Counted from the stretch's first letter, positions 44,386-53,655 are shown. The stretch is DNA of 64,000 bases from Blastocatellia bacterium (GCA_019695185.1 JAIBAN010000011.1:58848-122847); one strand, 5' to 3'. Made by a program: numbers and translations. The notes: generated by a model not told the origin, from the letters alone.

Positions 44386-44702
44386 CGGTTTCCAGTCAAT
44401 GTCAGGGTGACGCCTGCAGGCATGAAGCAGGAGAGATAATTGGATTGGAATTTGAAGAATCCCCCGCGCCTGCAGGCGTCACGCTGATGATTACGAAACA
44501 TTCTGGGCTGAAGGGGCCGCCGGGCTGCTTCAGCCTTTTTGCTTGGACCGGAAGAAATGCCTTCCCGGTTTGCAAGCGCGCCCTGAAATGCGCATCATAT
44601 TTTGTTTCCTGAGGATCCTGCCGGATTCATCCTTGTTTCAGGAACAGCCTGTGGCTGAAGGTGCAGGCCAGCCACAACAAAAAAAGAAAGAAGAACAAGC
44701 AC
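44386..44702. other. 317-base gap between oxygenase and reductase genes with a long inverted repeat
   Basis: Holds the inverted repeat at 44407-44482 and no gene. No promoter or classical terminator with T-run is seen, so the two genes may still be one transcript. Confidence 0.6.
44407..44482. repeat. Perfect 15-base inverted repeat, GTGACGCCTGCAGGC
   Basis: GTGACGCCTGCAGGC (44407-44421) is perfectly repeated in inverted form at 44468-44482, 46 bases apart. Each arm also contains a self-complementary CCTGCAGG core, so alternative folds are possible. Could attenuate transcription into the reductase gene or be a REP-like element. Confidence 0.8.
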
Positions 44703-47700
44703 ATGATTGACATCGAAACCGCTTCCGAAGGCGCTTCATCGTCGGTGCTGCTGGGCGATGAACTTGATTTTTCCCTCGGCGTCCCCGGCTTCACCTATGG
44801 GGACTTATATCGTCCAGACCGACTGGCCAAACTGGCTGAGGCTTTTTACACGGCTCTGGCGGAGCAGGATGCCGAACTGGCAGCCGAGTTTTCCGCGTAC
44901 CGGCTGGCCCAAGGGGAAGGATTTGCCCCCCGCACCGTATCGGATTTGCTGGTCCGCACGGCTCCGCATCTGGGTCGCTTTGTGGCAAAACTGTTTGACC
45001 TTGAGTCCGAGGCGGAACAATTGGCTTACAGCGCAACCCGCGAAGACGATGTGTTTGTGCTCAAACGGGATTTTGTCCAGCGGCGGGTGTTGAAACGTCC
45101 CGCACAGACCTATACGGCTGAAGAATTCGCCTGTCTGCACGATGCTGCTCTGGCCGTCCAGGCGGCTGCCGTGGAGGTGACCGGTGATTCCGAACTGGAT
45201 ACGGCCCGCACGGTCGCCGCTTTCATTCGTTGGGACAAAGCCTTGGAAAAACACCTTTCCAAAAAAGCTGAACTGGAAGAATCGGTTTCCAAAGGAATCC
45301 AAGGGTGTTTTCAGGCAATGGGTCAGGCATCTGAAGCAGCCCGCCTCTGGCTGCCTGACCTGGAACCCGGCCAGGGGATTGAAACGGCAGCAGGGCAACA
45401 GGTTTTTGTCAAACGGCTGCTGGAACGCCTGGAAAGCTGGCTGCATGCGGCTGCCGGCACTCCGGCAGGTCGTGTGTATGTGCGCGATTGGGTCGCGTTT
45501 CGCCAACCCGAACCGATGGAATATGAAAATCTGGTCCAACTGCGACGGCCACGTCCGGATTTTCCCGAATTGATGGTCGGGCCGGAAAGCCATCTGCGGT
45601 TCCGGGATGGATTTCATTTAACCGACCCCCGCTACAACCGGCGGGAAAACCATGCCGAAACGGACTATTGCATTTTCTGCCATCCAAGGGAAAAGGATTC
45701 CTGCTCCAAAGGTTTTGTGGAAAAGGACGGTTCCTATCGGAAAAACCCGTTGGGAATCCCGCTTGAAGGCTGTCCGCTGGATGAAAAGATTTCCGAAGCC
45801 CAGTTGTTGCATCGGCGCGGGGAGATGTTGGGGGCATTGGCCGTGATTGTGGTGGACAATCCGATGGTGCCGGGCACCGGCCACCGGATTTGCAACGACT
45901 GCATGAAAGCCTGCATTTTTCAGAAACAGTCGCCGGTCAATATTCCGCAGGCGGAAACCGGCATTCTCTCGGAAGTTCTGAACCTGCCCTTTGGTTTTGA
46001 AATTTATGGCCTGCTGACCCGTTGGAATCCGCTCAATGTGCGCCGTCCGTTTGCGTTGCCCTACAACGGCAAAAATGTGCTGGTGGTGGGAATGGGACCT
46101 GCCGGATACACGTTGGCCCATTTCCTTTTGAATGAAGGTTTTGGCGTGGTCGGAGTGGACGGACTCAAAATTGAACCGCTGTCAGTTGAGCTGACGGGTG
46201 ATGAAACCCGGCTCCCGCGAGCCATCCGGCAGTTCAGCGACATTTCCAGTGACCTGGAAACCAGGAACCTTTCCGGTTTTGGCGGGGTTTCGGAATATGG
46301 CATCACCGTCCGTTGGGATAAAAATTTTCTGACCGTAATTCAACTGACCCTGGCCCGGCGGCAGCAACTGAAAGTTTTTGGCGGAATTCGGTTTGGCGGA
46401 ACCTTTGGGGTTGAGGACGCCTGGAACCTGGGTTTCGACCATATCGCGCTGGCCACCGGGGCCGGAAAACCAACGATTGTTCCCATCAAAAACAACCTGA
46501 TTCGGGGCATTCGCATGGCGAGTGATTTTTTGATGGCCCTGCAATTAACCGGGGCTTTCAAGCGGCAGGCGCTGGCCAATTTGCAGGTCCGGCTGCCGGC
46601 AGTGGTGATTGGGGGCGGTTTGACGGCTATTGATGCTGCGACGGAGTTGGCCGCCTACTATCCGTTGCAGGTTGAAAAAACGCTCAATCGCTTTGAAAAG
46701 CTGGTGGAATGTAATGGTGAGGCCGCAACCTGGGCGATGTTTGACCGGGAGGAACAAGGCATCCTGCGCGAATTTCTGGACCATGGCCGGTTGGTGCGGG
46801 CCGAACGCGAACGGGCCAGGGAAGCCGGGCGGGCCCCGGATTTTGTGTCCCTGGTGCGCAGTTGGGGCGGCGTGACGATTGCCTACCGCAAGCGCCTGAT
46901 TGATTCGCCCGCTTACCGGCTAAATCACGAGGAAATCATCAAATCGTTGGAGGAGGGGATTTACTATGCGGAAAATCTGGCCCCAACCGCTGCTGAACCG
47001 GGTGAATTCGGCGCAGTAGCAGCCATGAGCTTTGAACGGCAAAGCCTGACGCCGGAAGGAAAATGGGTTGGGACCGGCGAGTCAATCCGGCTGGAAGCCA
47101 AAACAGTGCTGGTGGCGGCTGGAACTTCGCCCAACATTGTCTATGAAAAGGAACATCCGGGAACCTTCCGGCTCGACAAATGGAAGCAGTTCTTTGCCGG
47201 TTACAAGGCCGAGCAGGATGAAACCGGACGCTTCCACCCGATTCCGACCCAAAGTCCTGCCGAGTTGGCCATGTTCACCTCCTATGAAAAGGAAGGGCGA
47301 CTCATCAGCTACTATGGTGACAACCATCCCAAATATGCCGGAAACGTGGTCAAAGCCATGGCTTCGGCCAAGGCTGGGTATTCCGAGGTGGTCAAACTCT
47401 TTGCCGCCGAACTGGCCGCCCTTGATGCGACCAAGCAGGCGGAGCGCGACCAAACTTGGCTGGATTTGGTCAAACGGCTTGAAAACCAGTTGATTGCACG
47501 GGTGGTGCGGGTCGAACGGCTGACCCCGACCATTGTCGAAGTGGTGATTCATGCACCGTTTCAGGCGCGTCACTTTGAGCCGGGCCAATTTTACCGGTTG
47601 CAAAATTATGAAAGTCTGGCGGCTGAAGTCGAAGGCACCAAGCTGCTCATGGAGGGCCTGGCCCTGACCGGAGCCTGGGTGGACAAGGACGCCGGTCTGC

Positions 47701-48467
47701 TTTCCCTGATTGTGCTTGAAATCGGGGTCAGTTCGCGGATGTGCGCGCTGCTCAAACCGGGCGAACCCGTGGTGGTCATGGGACCGACCGGTGCTCCGAC
47801 GGAAATACCCGAAAACGAAACGGTGTTGCTGGCAGGCGGCGGTTTGGGAAATGCAGTGCTCTTTTCGATTGCCAAAGCGCTCAAACAGAACAACAACCGG
47901 GTGCTCTATTTTGCCGGTTACAAAAACGGCGCTGACTTGTACAAACAGGATGAAATCGAAGTCTCGACCGACCAGGTGGTCTGGGCAACCGATGCGGGCA
48001 CTCCTGTGGAGCCCCGCCGCCCGCAGGACGTTCACTTCCGGGGCAATATCGTCCAGGCGATGGCGGCCTATGCGGAAGGGCAGTTGGGCGAACCTTTGTT
48101 CCGTTTCTGCGAGATTGACCGGATTATTGCCATCGGCAGTGACCGGATGATGAATGCTGTCCGAACCGCCCGCAAGGATGTCTTGAAACAGGCGCTCAAG
48201 CCGGACCACACGGCTATTGGCTCCATTAACAGTCCGATGCAGTGCATGATGAAGGAAATCTGCGCTCAGTGCCTGCAAAAACACGTTGACCCGGAAACCG
48301 GAAAGGAAACCGCCCCGGTCTTTTCCTGTTTCAACCAGGACCAGAAGCTGGACGAGGTTGATTTTGCCAACCTCAACGACCGGTTGCGGGCCAATTCCGT
48401 GCAGGAAAAACTGACAGGTTTATGGTTTGAACGACTGTTACGGTTAAAGACCGAGGCTGAAAACTGA
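44703..48467 (+). CDS. Fused Nfn-like flavo/iron-sulphur oxidoreductase (GltD-like + PyrK-like), candidate oxygenase reductase
   Basis: 1254 residues from the ATG at 44703. Residues 1-300 are a mainly helical region I do not recognise. Two cysteine groups follow: Cys323, 326, 333 and CNDCMKAC (Cys397, 400, 404), the latter before SPVNIPQAE, like the iron-sulphur part of GltD/NfnB. Next are an FAD site VLVVGMGPAGYTLA (about 457-470) and an NAD(P)H site AVVIGGGLTAIDAATE (about 632-647). The C-terminal third (from about 926) is a ferredoxin-reductase domain of PyrK/NfnA type with FEPGQFYRLQ, VLLAGGGLGNAVLF (about 1040) and a terminal [2Fe-2S] motif C1181-x5-C1187-x2-C1190 plus a later Cys. NfnA and NfnB are normally separate subunits of an electron-bifurcating NADH/ferredoxin:NADPH enzyme; here both are one chain. 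It probably supplies electrons to the diiron oxygenase. Confidence 0.82.
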   Translation: MIDIETASEGASSSVLLGDELDFSLGVPGFTYGDLYRPDRLAKLAEAFYTALAEQDAELAAEFSAYRLAQGEGFAPRTVSDLLVRTAPHLGRFVAKLFDLESEAEQLAYSATREDDVFVLKRDFVQRRVLKRPAQTYTAEEFACLHDAALAVQAAAVEVTGDSELDTARTVAAFIRWDKALEKHLSKKAELEESVSKGIQGCFQAMGQASEAARLWLPDLEPGQGIETAAGQQVFVKRLLERLESWLHAAAGTPAGRVYVRDWVAFRQPEPMEYENLVQLRRPRPDFPELMVGPESHLRFRDGFHLTDPRYNRRENHAETDYCIFCHPREKDSCSKGFVEKDGSYRKNPLGIPLEGCPLDEKISEAQLLHRRGEMLGALAVIVVDNPMVPGTGHRICNDCMKACIFQKQSPVNIPQAETGILSEVLNLPFGFEIYGLLTRWNPLNVRRPFALPYNGKNVLVVGMGPAGYTLAHFLLNEGFGVVGVDGLKIEPLSVELTGDETRLPRAIRQFSDISSDLETRNLSGFGGVSEYGITVRWDKNFLTVIQLTLARRQQLKVFGGIRFGGTFGVEDAWNLGFDHIALATGAGKPTIVPIKNNLIRGIRMASDFLMALQLTGAFKRQALANLQVRLPAVVIGGGLTAIDAATELAAYYPLQVEKTLNRFEKLVECNGEAATWAMFDREEQGILREFLDHGRLVRAERERAREAGRAPDFVSLVRSWGGVTIAYRKRLIDSPAYRLNHEEIIKSLEEGIYYAENLAPTAAEPGEFGAVAAMSFERQSLTPEGKWVGTGESIRLEAKTVLVAAGTSPNIVYEKEHPGTFRLDKWKQFFAGYKAEQDETGRFHPIPTQSPAELAMFTSYEKEGRLISYYGDNHPKYAGNVVKAMASAKAGYSEVVKLFAAELAALDATKQAERDQTWLDLVKRLENQLIARVVRVERLTPTIVEVVIHAPFQARHFEPGQFYRLQNYESLAAEVEGTKLLMEGLALTGAWVDKDAGLLSLIVLEIGVSSRMCALLKPGEPVVVMGPTGAPTEIPENETVLLAGGGLGNAVLFSIAKALKQNNNRVLYFAGYKNGADLYKQDEIEVSTDQVVWATDAGTPVEPRRPQDVHFRGNIVQAMAAYAEGQLGEPLFRFCEIDRIIAIGSDRMMNAVRTARKDVLKQALKPDHTAIGSINSPMQCMMKEICAQCLQKHVDPETGKETAPVFSCFNQDQKLDEVDFANLNDRLRANSVQEKLTGLWFERLLRLKTEAEN

Positions 48468-48798
48468 GGATTGAGGGCTGGAAAACAAAGACTGAGGACT
48501 GAGAACTGAGCGTGGCTTTGAACATTCCGTCCCAAACCTGCGGAGCAGCGCCAAAGTGTAACCCAGGGCGTGAGAGCCCTGGGAGGCAAGAGGCAAGTCA
48601 CCCGCATGTTTCTGTGGTGGGGGAGCGGCGGGAAAACAACCCCTCTTTTCCAGGGTTTTGCCCAGACCCCTGACCTTGTATCAAGGCTGCGGATGAAGAG
48701 GCAGGAACAAATTTTTATGACTGAAACCGTCGGTTCGGTGTAGAGTACCGCAGGCAAATCAGTAAAAAAGCTGTTCCAATTTCACTCTCAATTCTCAG
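48457..48798. repeat. Degenerate paired heptad array L, units CTGAGGA / TTGAGAA
   Basis: CTGAGGA- and TTGAGGG-like units at 48457-48510 include the TGA stop of the reductase gene (48465-48467). A short inverted arm CTCTCAATTCTCAG lies at 48785-48798. The 274-base separation is larger than at other loci, so pairing is doubtful. Confidence 0.55.
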
Positions 48799-48845
48799 CC
48801 TTTCATCCTTTGAAGGGCTGCCTTTGCATCAGGAGCCGTCACATC
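48468..48845. other. 378-base intergenic region after the reductase gene
   Basis: Besides array L it contains the hairpin at 48562-48583. The stretch 48590-48780 shows nothing I can assign. No gene. Confidence 0.55.
48562..48583. repeat. Short hairpin element, copy 2 (CCCAGGGC...GCCCTGGG)
   Basis: CCCAGGGC (48562-48569) pairs with GCCCTGGG (48576-48583), six-base loop GTGAGA, then AGGC. Related to the element at 30539-30561. May also act as terminator for the reductase gene, though no T-run follows. Confidence 0.55.
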
Positions 48846-50012
48846 ATGGACCAATATACGGAAGTCACCCATCAAGGGTGTTTGGGGAGAATTTTTGGAT
48901 CCTTTATCGCAGCCATCATCGGGGTGGTTCTTTTTCTGGTTTCGTTTGGGGTTTTGTTCTGGAATGAAAGCCGCGCCGTCACCACAGCCCGCAGTCTGGA
49001 GGAAGGTGCCGGAGCCGTGGTTTCAGTTTCGAGCGACAAGGTGGAACCGGCCAACAATGGCAAACTGGTTCACATGTCCGGAGAAGCCACCACGACCGAC
49101 GAGGTGACCGATGACAAATTTGGAGTTTCAACCACCGCGCTCAAGCTGCGGCGCAAGGTTGAAATGTACCAATGGAAAGAAAATAAAAAGACCAAAGAAG
49201 AAAAAACCCTCACCGGCGGCAAACAGAAAACCACGACCTATACCTATGAGAAAGTCTGGTCTGACGATTTAATTAAATCATCCGGTTTCAAACAATCCAG
49301 CGACCATCAAAACCCTGATTCCATGCCTGCCGAAAGCCAGACGTTTGTGGCCAGCACGGTGACTGTCGGAGCCTTTCAGTTACCCACCAAACTGGTGGAT
49401 AAACTCGATACATACACGGCTTTGGAAGTCACGGAGGAATCTGCAAAAAATGCTCCGGAAACGCTGGGTTCCAAATCACGCAAGGAACACAACGGCGGCT
49501 TTTACTTTGGTGAAAGTCCGGACAGTCCGAAAGTTGGTGATGTGCGGGTCAAGTTTGAGGTCGTTCAACCCGGTCAGGTCAGTTTGGTTGCCAAGCAGAA
49601 TGACAGCACGTTTGAGCCTTATCACGCCAAAGCCGGGGACGATATCGAGTTGATTGTCAACGGCACCAAGTCTGCCGCCGACATGTTCAAAGCCGAACAG
49701 GAAGCCAACACCGTCATGACCTGGATTTTGCGAGTGGTGGGCTTTTTCCTGATGTTCATCGGACTGAACATGATTGCCAGCCCCCTCACCACGATTCCCG
49801 ATACCGTGCCTTTGATTGGCGGCATTTTCAGTGGCATGGTCGGTTTTGTGGTCACGATTTTCTCGTTTGGATTGGCCATCTTCCTGTCATTTATCACCAT
49901 TGCCGTTTCCTGGATTTTAGTCCGACCCTTGTTGGGGCTGGGCCTGTTGGCTTTTGGCCTGCTTGTCGGAGGCGGAATTTTTGTACTTGCCACGCAGATG
50001 AAGAAGAAATAA
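48846..50012 (+). CDS. TMEM43-family membrane protein
   Basis: 388 residues from the ATG at 48846 (AGGAG 12 bases upstream). One helix near the N-terminus (about 14-38) precedes a large soluble domain beginning VTTARSLEEGAGAVVSVSS and containing LKLRRKVEMYQWKE, followed by three C-terminal hydrophobic segments. This matches the TMEM43/LUMA family, found in eukaryotic nuclear-envelope proteins and in scattered bacteria with unknown function. A Lys/Thr-rich loop (KNKKTKEEKTLTGGKQKTTT region) lies within the soluble domain. The stop codon merges with array M. Confidence 0.82.
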   Translation: MDQYTEVTHQGCLGRIFGSFIAAIIGVVLFLVSFGVLFWNESRAVTTARSLEEGAGAVVSVSSDKVEPANNGKLVHMSGEATTTDEVTDDKFGVSTTALKLRRKVEMYQWKENKKTKEEKTLTGGKQKTTTYTYEKVWSDDLIKSSGFKQSSDHQNPDSMPAESQTFVASTVTVGAFQLPTKLVDKLDTYTALEVTEESAKNAPETLGSKSRKEHNGGFYFGESPDSPKVGDVRVKFEVVQPGQVSLVAKQNDSTFEPYHAKAGDDIELIVNGTKSAADMFKAEQEANTVMTWILRVVGFFLMFIGLNMIASPLTTIPDTVPLIGGIFSGMVGFVVTIFSFGLAIFLSFITIAVSWILVRPLLGLGLLAFGLLVGGGIFVLATQMKKK

Positions 50013-50149
50013 TTGAGAATTGAGAATCGAGAATTGAGAATTATTGGAAAAAACCAGGGATTTTGTTGATTCACTTTGGAGTTTGTCAAACTTTTCAGGT
50101 TCTCAATTCTCAATTCTCAATTCTCAATTCTCAATTCTCAATTCTCAAC
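50011..50149. repeat. Paired heptad array M, unit TTGAGAA
   Basis: Four TTGAGAA-type units at 50011-50043 start within the TAA stop codon of the TMEM43-like gene. The inverse arm, seven perfect TTCTCAA units at 50100-50149, ends two bases before the holB start codon. Loop 56 bases. Same unit as array B. Confidence 0.95.
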
Positions 50150-50151
50150 TT

Positions 50152-51141
50152 ATGTCTTTCTCCCAACTTGTCGGAAACCCCAAAATCAAGGAAAAGCTCC
50201 TGCGGAGTCTGGCCGAAGAGCGGTTGCCTCAATCACTCATTTTCGCCGGGATGGAAGGAATCGGAAAACGGCAGTTTGCTCTGGCTGTAGCACAGGCATT
50301 GAACTGCCCGCAGCAACCAAACGTGGGCTGTGGCACCTGTCCGACCTGCATTCGGATTGTCCGGGGTGAATATCCCGATGTGCAAATGGTCACGCCGGAT
50401 GGAAATTTCATCAAAATTGCCCAGGTCCGTGAGGTCTTGCAGAAACTGGTGTTTGAGCCATTCGAAGGGAATTGCCGGGTCGTGATTTTTGATGCTGCCG
50501 AACGGATGAATGCCAACTCGGCCAATGCGCTTCTGAAAATGCTGGAGGAGCCTCCGGCCCACGCCCGTTTGATTTTGATTTCTTCCAGTCCGCAGGCACT
50601 GTTGGAAACCATTCGTTCCCGGTGTCAGGTGATTCGGTTTGCCCCGCTGGGGATTGAGGAAATCGAGGCGTACCTGCGGCAGCATTATCCCCGTCCGGCG
50701 GATGAGATTCGCCTGCTGGCGCGGGTGGCCCAGGGCAGTCCCGGACGGGTGGCCGGCCTCGACCTGAGCGAGTTTCGAACGGCTCGGAAGGAAGTGTTGG
50801 AACTGATTGAATTGCTTGGGAAAGGCTCCAACCGGGTGCGCCTGCTCAAAGCCGCCGGTCATTTCGGCAAACAGGAGCGCGAAGCCTTTGAAAATCGGCT
50901 GGATGTGATTGATTCGGTGCTGCGGGATGTGCTGTGTGTGGTAACCGACGCTCCGGGCGAAATGCTCACCCATGCGGATGTCACTCCGAAACTGAAGGAA
51001 ATTTCCCAATTTTTTACCCCTGCCAAGCTGGCTGGATTGCTTGATTCTTTTGGGGCTGTCCGGCGTGATTTAATGCGCAACGTCAATCGAACCATGGCAC
51101 TGGAAGCCATGTTTCTGACATTTGTGACAACCCGGTATTAG
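50152..51141 (+). CDS. holB: DNA polymerase III delta-prime subunit
   Basis: 329 residues from the ATG at 50152, directly behind array M; residues upstream of this Met would be pure repeat translation. The AAA+ fold has a degenerate Walker A (GMEGIGKRQ, 33-41), the zinc module Cys52, Cys60, Cys63, Cys66 (CGTCPTC), NALLKMLEEPP and the SRC motif (IRSRCQ). Clamp-loader delta-prime subunits typically do not hydrolyse ATP efficiently but contribute the arginine finger to the next subunit. The C-terminal collar domain is shorter and divergent. No Shine-Dalgarno sequence. Confidence 0.93.
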   Translation: MSFSQLVGNPKIKEKLLRSLAEERLPQSLIFAGMEGIGKRQFALAVAQALNCPQQPNVGCGTCPTCIRIVRGEYPDVQMVTPDGNFIKIAQVREVLQKLVFEPFEGNCRVVIFDAAERMNANSANALLKMLEEPPAHARLILISSSPQALLETIRSRCQVIRFAPLGIEEIEAYLRQHYPRPADEIRLLARVAQGSPGRVAGLDLSEFRTARKEVLELIELLGKGSNRVRLLKAAGHFGKQEREAFENRLDVIDSVLRDVLCVVTDAPGEMLTHADVTPKLKEISQFFTPAKLAGLLDSFGAVRRDLMRNVNRTMALEAMFLTFVTTRY

Positions 51142-51263
51142 CTTGGTTTCACTGCCTTCCCAATTCTTGGAAAAAAGGTGAAGGCACATACAATGACCCA
51201 CGGGGAACCCGCTGGGAATTGCACCCGGTGACCGCCTTGACGGTAATCCCATAAAAGTTTTGG

Positions 51264-51312
51264 GGAATTCGTTTGCCTTTCACAGGGCAAGCGAATTCCT
51301 GTTTCCATTTTT
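51264..51312 (+). terminator. Rho-independent terminator after holB
   Basis: GGAATTCGTTTGCC (51264-51277) pairs with GGCAAGCGAATTCC (51286-51299) through one T-G wobble, eight-base loop, followed by TGTTTCCATTTTT. Confidence 0.8.
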
Positions 51313-51397
51313 CTTGAAGTCAAAATGCAACCGGAGTATCCGGCTTTGTTCTTTGTGTTTGATTTCGGGGCCTTGATCATAAACGAGGGCAAATCCT

Positions 51398-53068
51398 ATG
51401 CGAGACAGGGGATTTTGGTTGAACTCTGTGACCTGTAATTTGAAAAAGCTGAGTCTGCCAGGGTTCCTTTTGGCAGGGTTATTTGCCTTGGATTCCAGTG
51501 CTGTCACAGCCCAGTCTCCAGAAAACCACCATTGGAACACCGTTCGTAAAATACAATCTTCCGACCGACACATTCACGCAGAGGGATTGCATGAATGTGA
51601 GGCAAAGGGCTCTGAGTTCAATCAGACAGAGGTTCAGGCAGTTATGCCATACTTGATTGACAGCCTGAAGGGACAGGATTTACTGAAAAGGCAACAATCA
51701 CTGCGAACCCTGATTGTGATGGGGAGGAGAGCGGCTTTTACCATCTCAGACGTTCAGTCTCTGGAAGAGGTCTTGAAGGACGATTTATCTTCAACTTGGA
51801 TTGGAATGGGAGAACCCGCTGGCACATTGATATTTGCGCTCTGGGAGAAGGCACCTGATGATTTCATTCAACGGTGGACCGGTTATTTGGTTGAGATCAG
51901 CCGAAAAGCACCTGAAATCATACCGGAGTTGATTGAACGCCTCCGGCATCGGCGGTCCAGTATCCGGGAAAGTGCTGCTTATGCTTTGGGTCAAATTGGA
52001 ATAGAACCGCAACAGATTGTTCAGGCTTTAATTCCGCTTTTTTCGGACTCAGAGTATGGAATTCGGTCAAGTGCCGCTTTTGCTGTTGGACTCATGAGTC
52101 AAACCTCTCCTGCGGTGCTTCAACTCCTGTTCAACATGCTAAATGATAAAGATAACCTGAAAGTTATCAGTGCAATCAATGCCTTGGAATATTCGGGTTC
52201 TTTGGGAAAACCGGCCATTCCCATCATCTTGGCAATGGCGCAGGGAAAAGACCGGCATTATTTCATAACTGCTTCTACCACAATAGGAAGGATAATATCC
52301 AAGGACCCAACGGGAATTCCTTTTGTGTTGGAAAAACTTGATCAGGGTTCGGTTGAAACCCGCTGTTTGGCCGCCCGTAGTTTGGCTCAGGCTGAACATC
52401 TGCCTGCACGGGATGTGATACCTTCACTGGTAAAGGCCCTGGTAGCCGAAAATAACAGGGTAAATGATTGGGTGATACCTGCTTTAGGGAACATCGGGAC
52501 CCAGGGACGTATGGATTCAGATGGTTATCTTGAGGCACTTCAAAAAGAGGACATGGCCAAAATTGAGGAATATGAACAGTGTTATGGCAGAAATTTAAGT
52601 GCAATCAATTCGATTATCCCGGCTTTGATTTCCCAACTGGAATGCGAAAAGAACATAAGACAGCAAACCATTATTTATTGGGTGTATAAGATTCTTTACG
52701 AGACTGCGAGTGCCTACGTTGTTTCGAGGGGCAGTGTGAGCAAACAGAACCAGAGAGTTCAAGGTTTTCAAAGTGAATTGGCCAATCGGATGTTTGAGGA
52801 AATTCTGATAACAACACCAGCCATCATTAAACTGCTGAATGAGCCGGATTCTTATATGCAAAGTGAGGCACTGAAAGTTTTTGGAGAGATTTTAAATGAG
52901 GTTGCACAATTGAAAACGAAACAAAACGTGCTTCCTTACCTGAAAGATACCTGCCTTTTGCTTAAAAATTTGGGGAATGCCAGAGTCCAACCACACCTTC
53001 GGATAATTGAAAATTTGATTGGCAGTCTTGAACCTTCAGAAAATAAAATATTGCAGAAAACAAAGTGA
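51398..53068 (+). CDS. Secreted HEAT-repeat protein
   Basis: 556 residues from the ATG at 51398. A signal peptide (KKLSLPGFLLAGLFALDSSAVTAQ) is followed by at least six HEAT-like helical repeats, for example LIERLRHRRSSIRESAAYALGQIG, LIPLFSDSEYGIRSSAAFAVG and VIPSLVKALVAENNRVNDWVIPALGNIG. HEAT solenoids bind proteins; no catalytic motif is present. The gene is visibly more AT-rich than its neighbours, with codons such as AAT, ATA and TTA more common, and its ends are not flanked by heptad arrays, which may indicate a more recent arrival. The 3' end is five bases from the convergent YdeI-like gene. Confidence 0.8.
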   Translation: MRDRGFWLNSVTCNLKKLSLPGFLLAGLFALDSSAVTAQSPENHHWNTVRKIQSSDRHIHAEGLHECEAKGSEFNQTEVQAVMPYLIDSLKGQDLLKRQQSLRTLIVMGRRAAFTISDVQSLEEVLKDDLSSTWIGMGEPAGTLIFALWEKAPDDFIQRWTGYLVEISRKAPEIIPELIERLRHRRSSIRESAAYALGQIGIEPQQIVQALIPLFSDSEYGIRSSAAFAVGLMSQTSPAVLQLLFNMLNDKDNLKVISAINALEYSGSLGKPAIPIILAMAQGKDRHYFITASTTIGRIISKDPTGIPFVLEKLDQGSVETRCLAARSLAQAEHLPARDVIPSLVKALVAENNRVNDWVIPALGNIGTQGRMDSDGYLEALQKEDMAKIEEYEQCYGRNLSAINSIIPALISQLECEKNIRQQTIIYWVYKILYETASAYVVSRGSVSKQNQRVQGFQSELANRMFEEILITTPAIIKLLNEPDSYMQSEALKVFGEILNEVAQLKTKQNVLPYLKDTCLLLKNLGNARVQPHLRIIENLIGSLEPSENKILQKTK

Positions 53069-53073
53069 AAGCT

Positions 53074-53655
53074 TCAGGTTCGGCTGCGCTTCAAATGCGG
53101 AATCCGGTCCCGTTGGGCCGAGATTTCAATGAGTGTATCAAGTCGTTTCAGTCGGGTGGGTTCAGTTTTGGGGCTCATCACCCAAAAGATGGCTGCCCGG
53201 CGGTAGGAAACCGGCTGACTCTCAAAAAACTCCAGGGCCGTCTGGTTCGCCTCTCGAAACCGGCTGAGGTAGGGTTCCTCAAACTGTTCGGGCCGATTTT
53301 TGATTGAGTAGTTACTGGCAGGATTGTCATTCCACCCTGCAAAGGCTTTGAGCCCCGCCGGAAACATCCGGCCTTCGGCGGTCAACACTTCCACCCGCTT
53401 GATATTGACGGCGCTCCAGATGCTGCCCTTTTTGCGGGGGGTGAAGCGGATTTTGTAACTTGTTTCGTCAATGCTTTTGCGGAGCCCGTCAATCCAGCCA
53501 AAACAGAGGGCTTCGTCCACTGATTCCGGCCACGTGATGCTGGGCCGCCCGGTTCCCTTTTTGTAAAAACCCACCCAGAGTTCGGTCTGAGTCAAGTGGT
53601 GCTGGCGCAGCCAGTTGCGAAAATCAAGCGGTGTGGCAAAGAAAATGACTTCCAT
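53074..53655 (-). CDS. YdeI/OmpD-associated family protein
   Basis: 193 residues from the ATG at 53655 with AGGAG seven bases upstream. The sequence FRNWLRQHHLTQTELWVGFYKKGTGRPSITWPESVDEALCFGWIDGLRKSIDETSYKIRFTPRKKGSIWSAVN covers the family signature, here split: TWPESVDEALCFGWIDG and FTPRKKGSIWSAVN are the key blocks. Proteins of this group are cytosolic and small; E. coli YdeI is linked to peptide or bacteriocin tolerance, but the activity is unknown. Likely co-transcribed with the upstream secreted-protein gene. Confidence 0.88.
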   Translation of the reverse strand: MEVIFFATPLDFRNWLRQHHLTQTELWVGFYKKGTGRPSITWPESVDEALCFGWIDGLRKSIDETSYKIRFTPRKKGSIWSAVNIKRVEVLTAEGRMFPAGLKAFAGWNDNPASNYSIKNRPEQFEEPYLSRFREANQTALEFFESQPVSYRRAAIFWVMSPKTEPTRLKRLDTLIEISAQRDRIPHLKRSRT

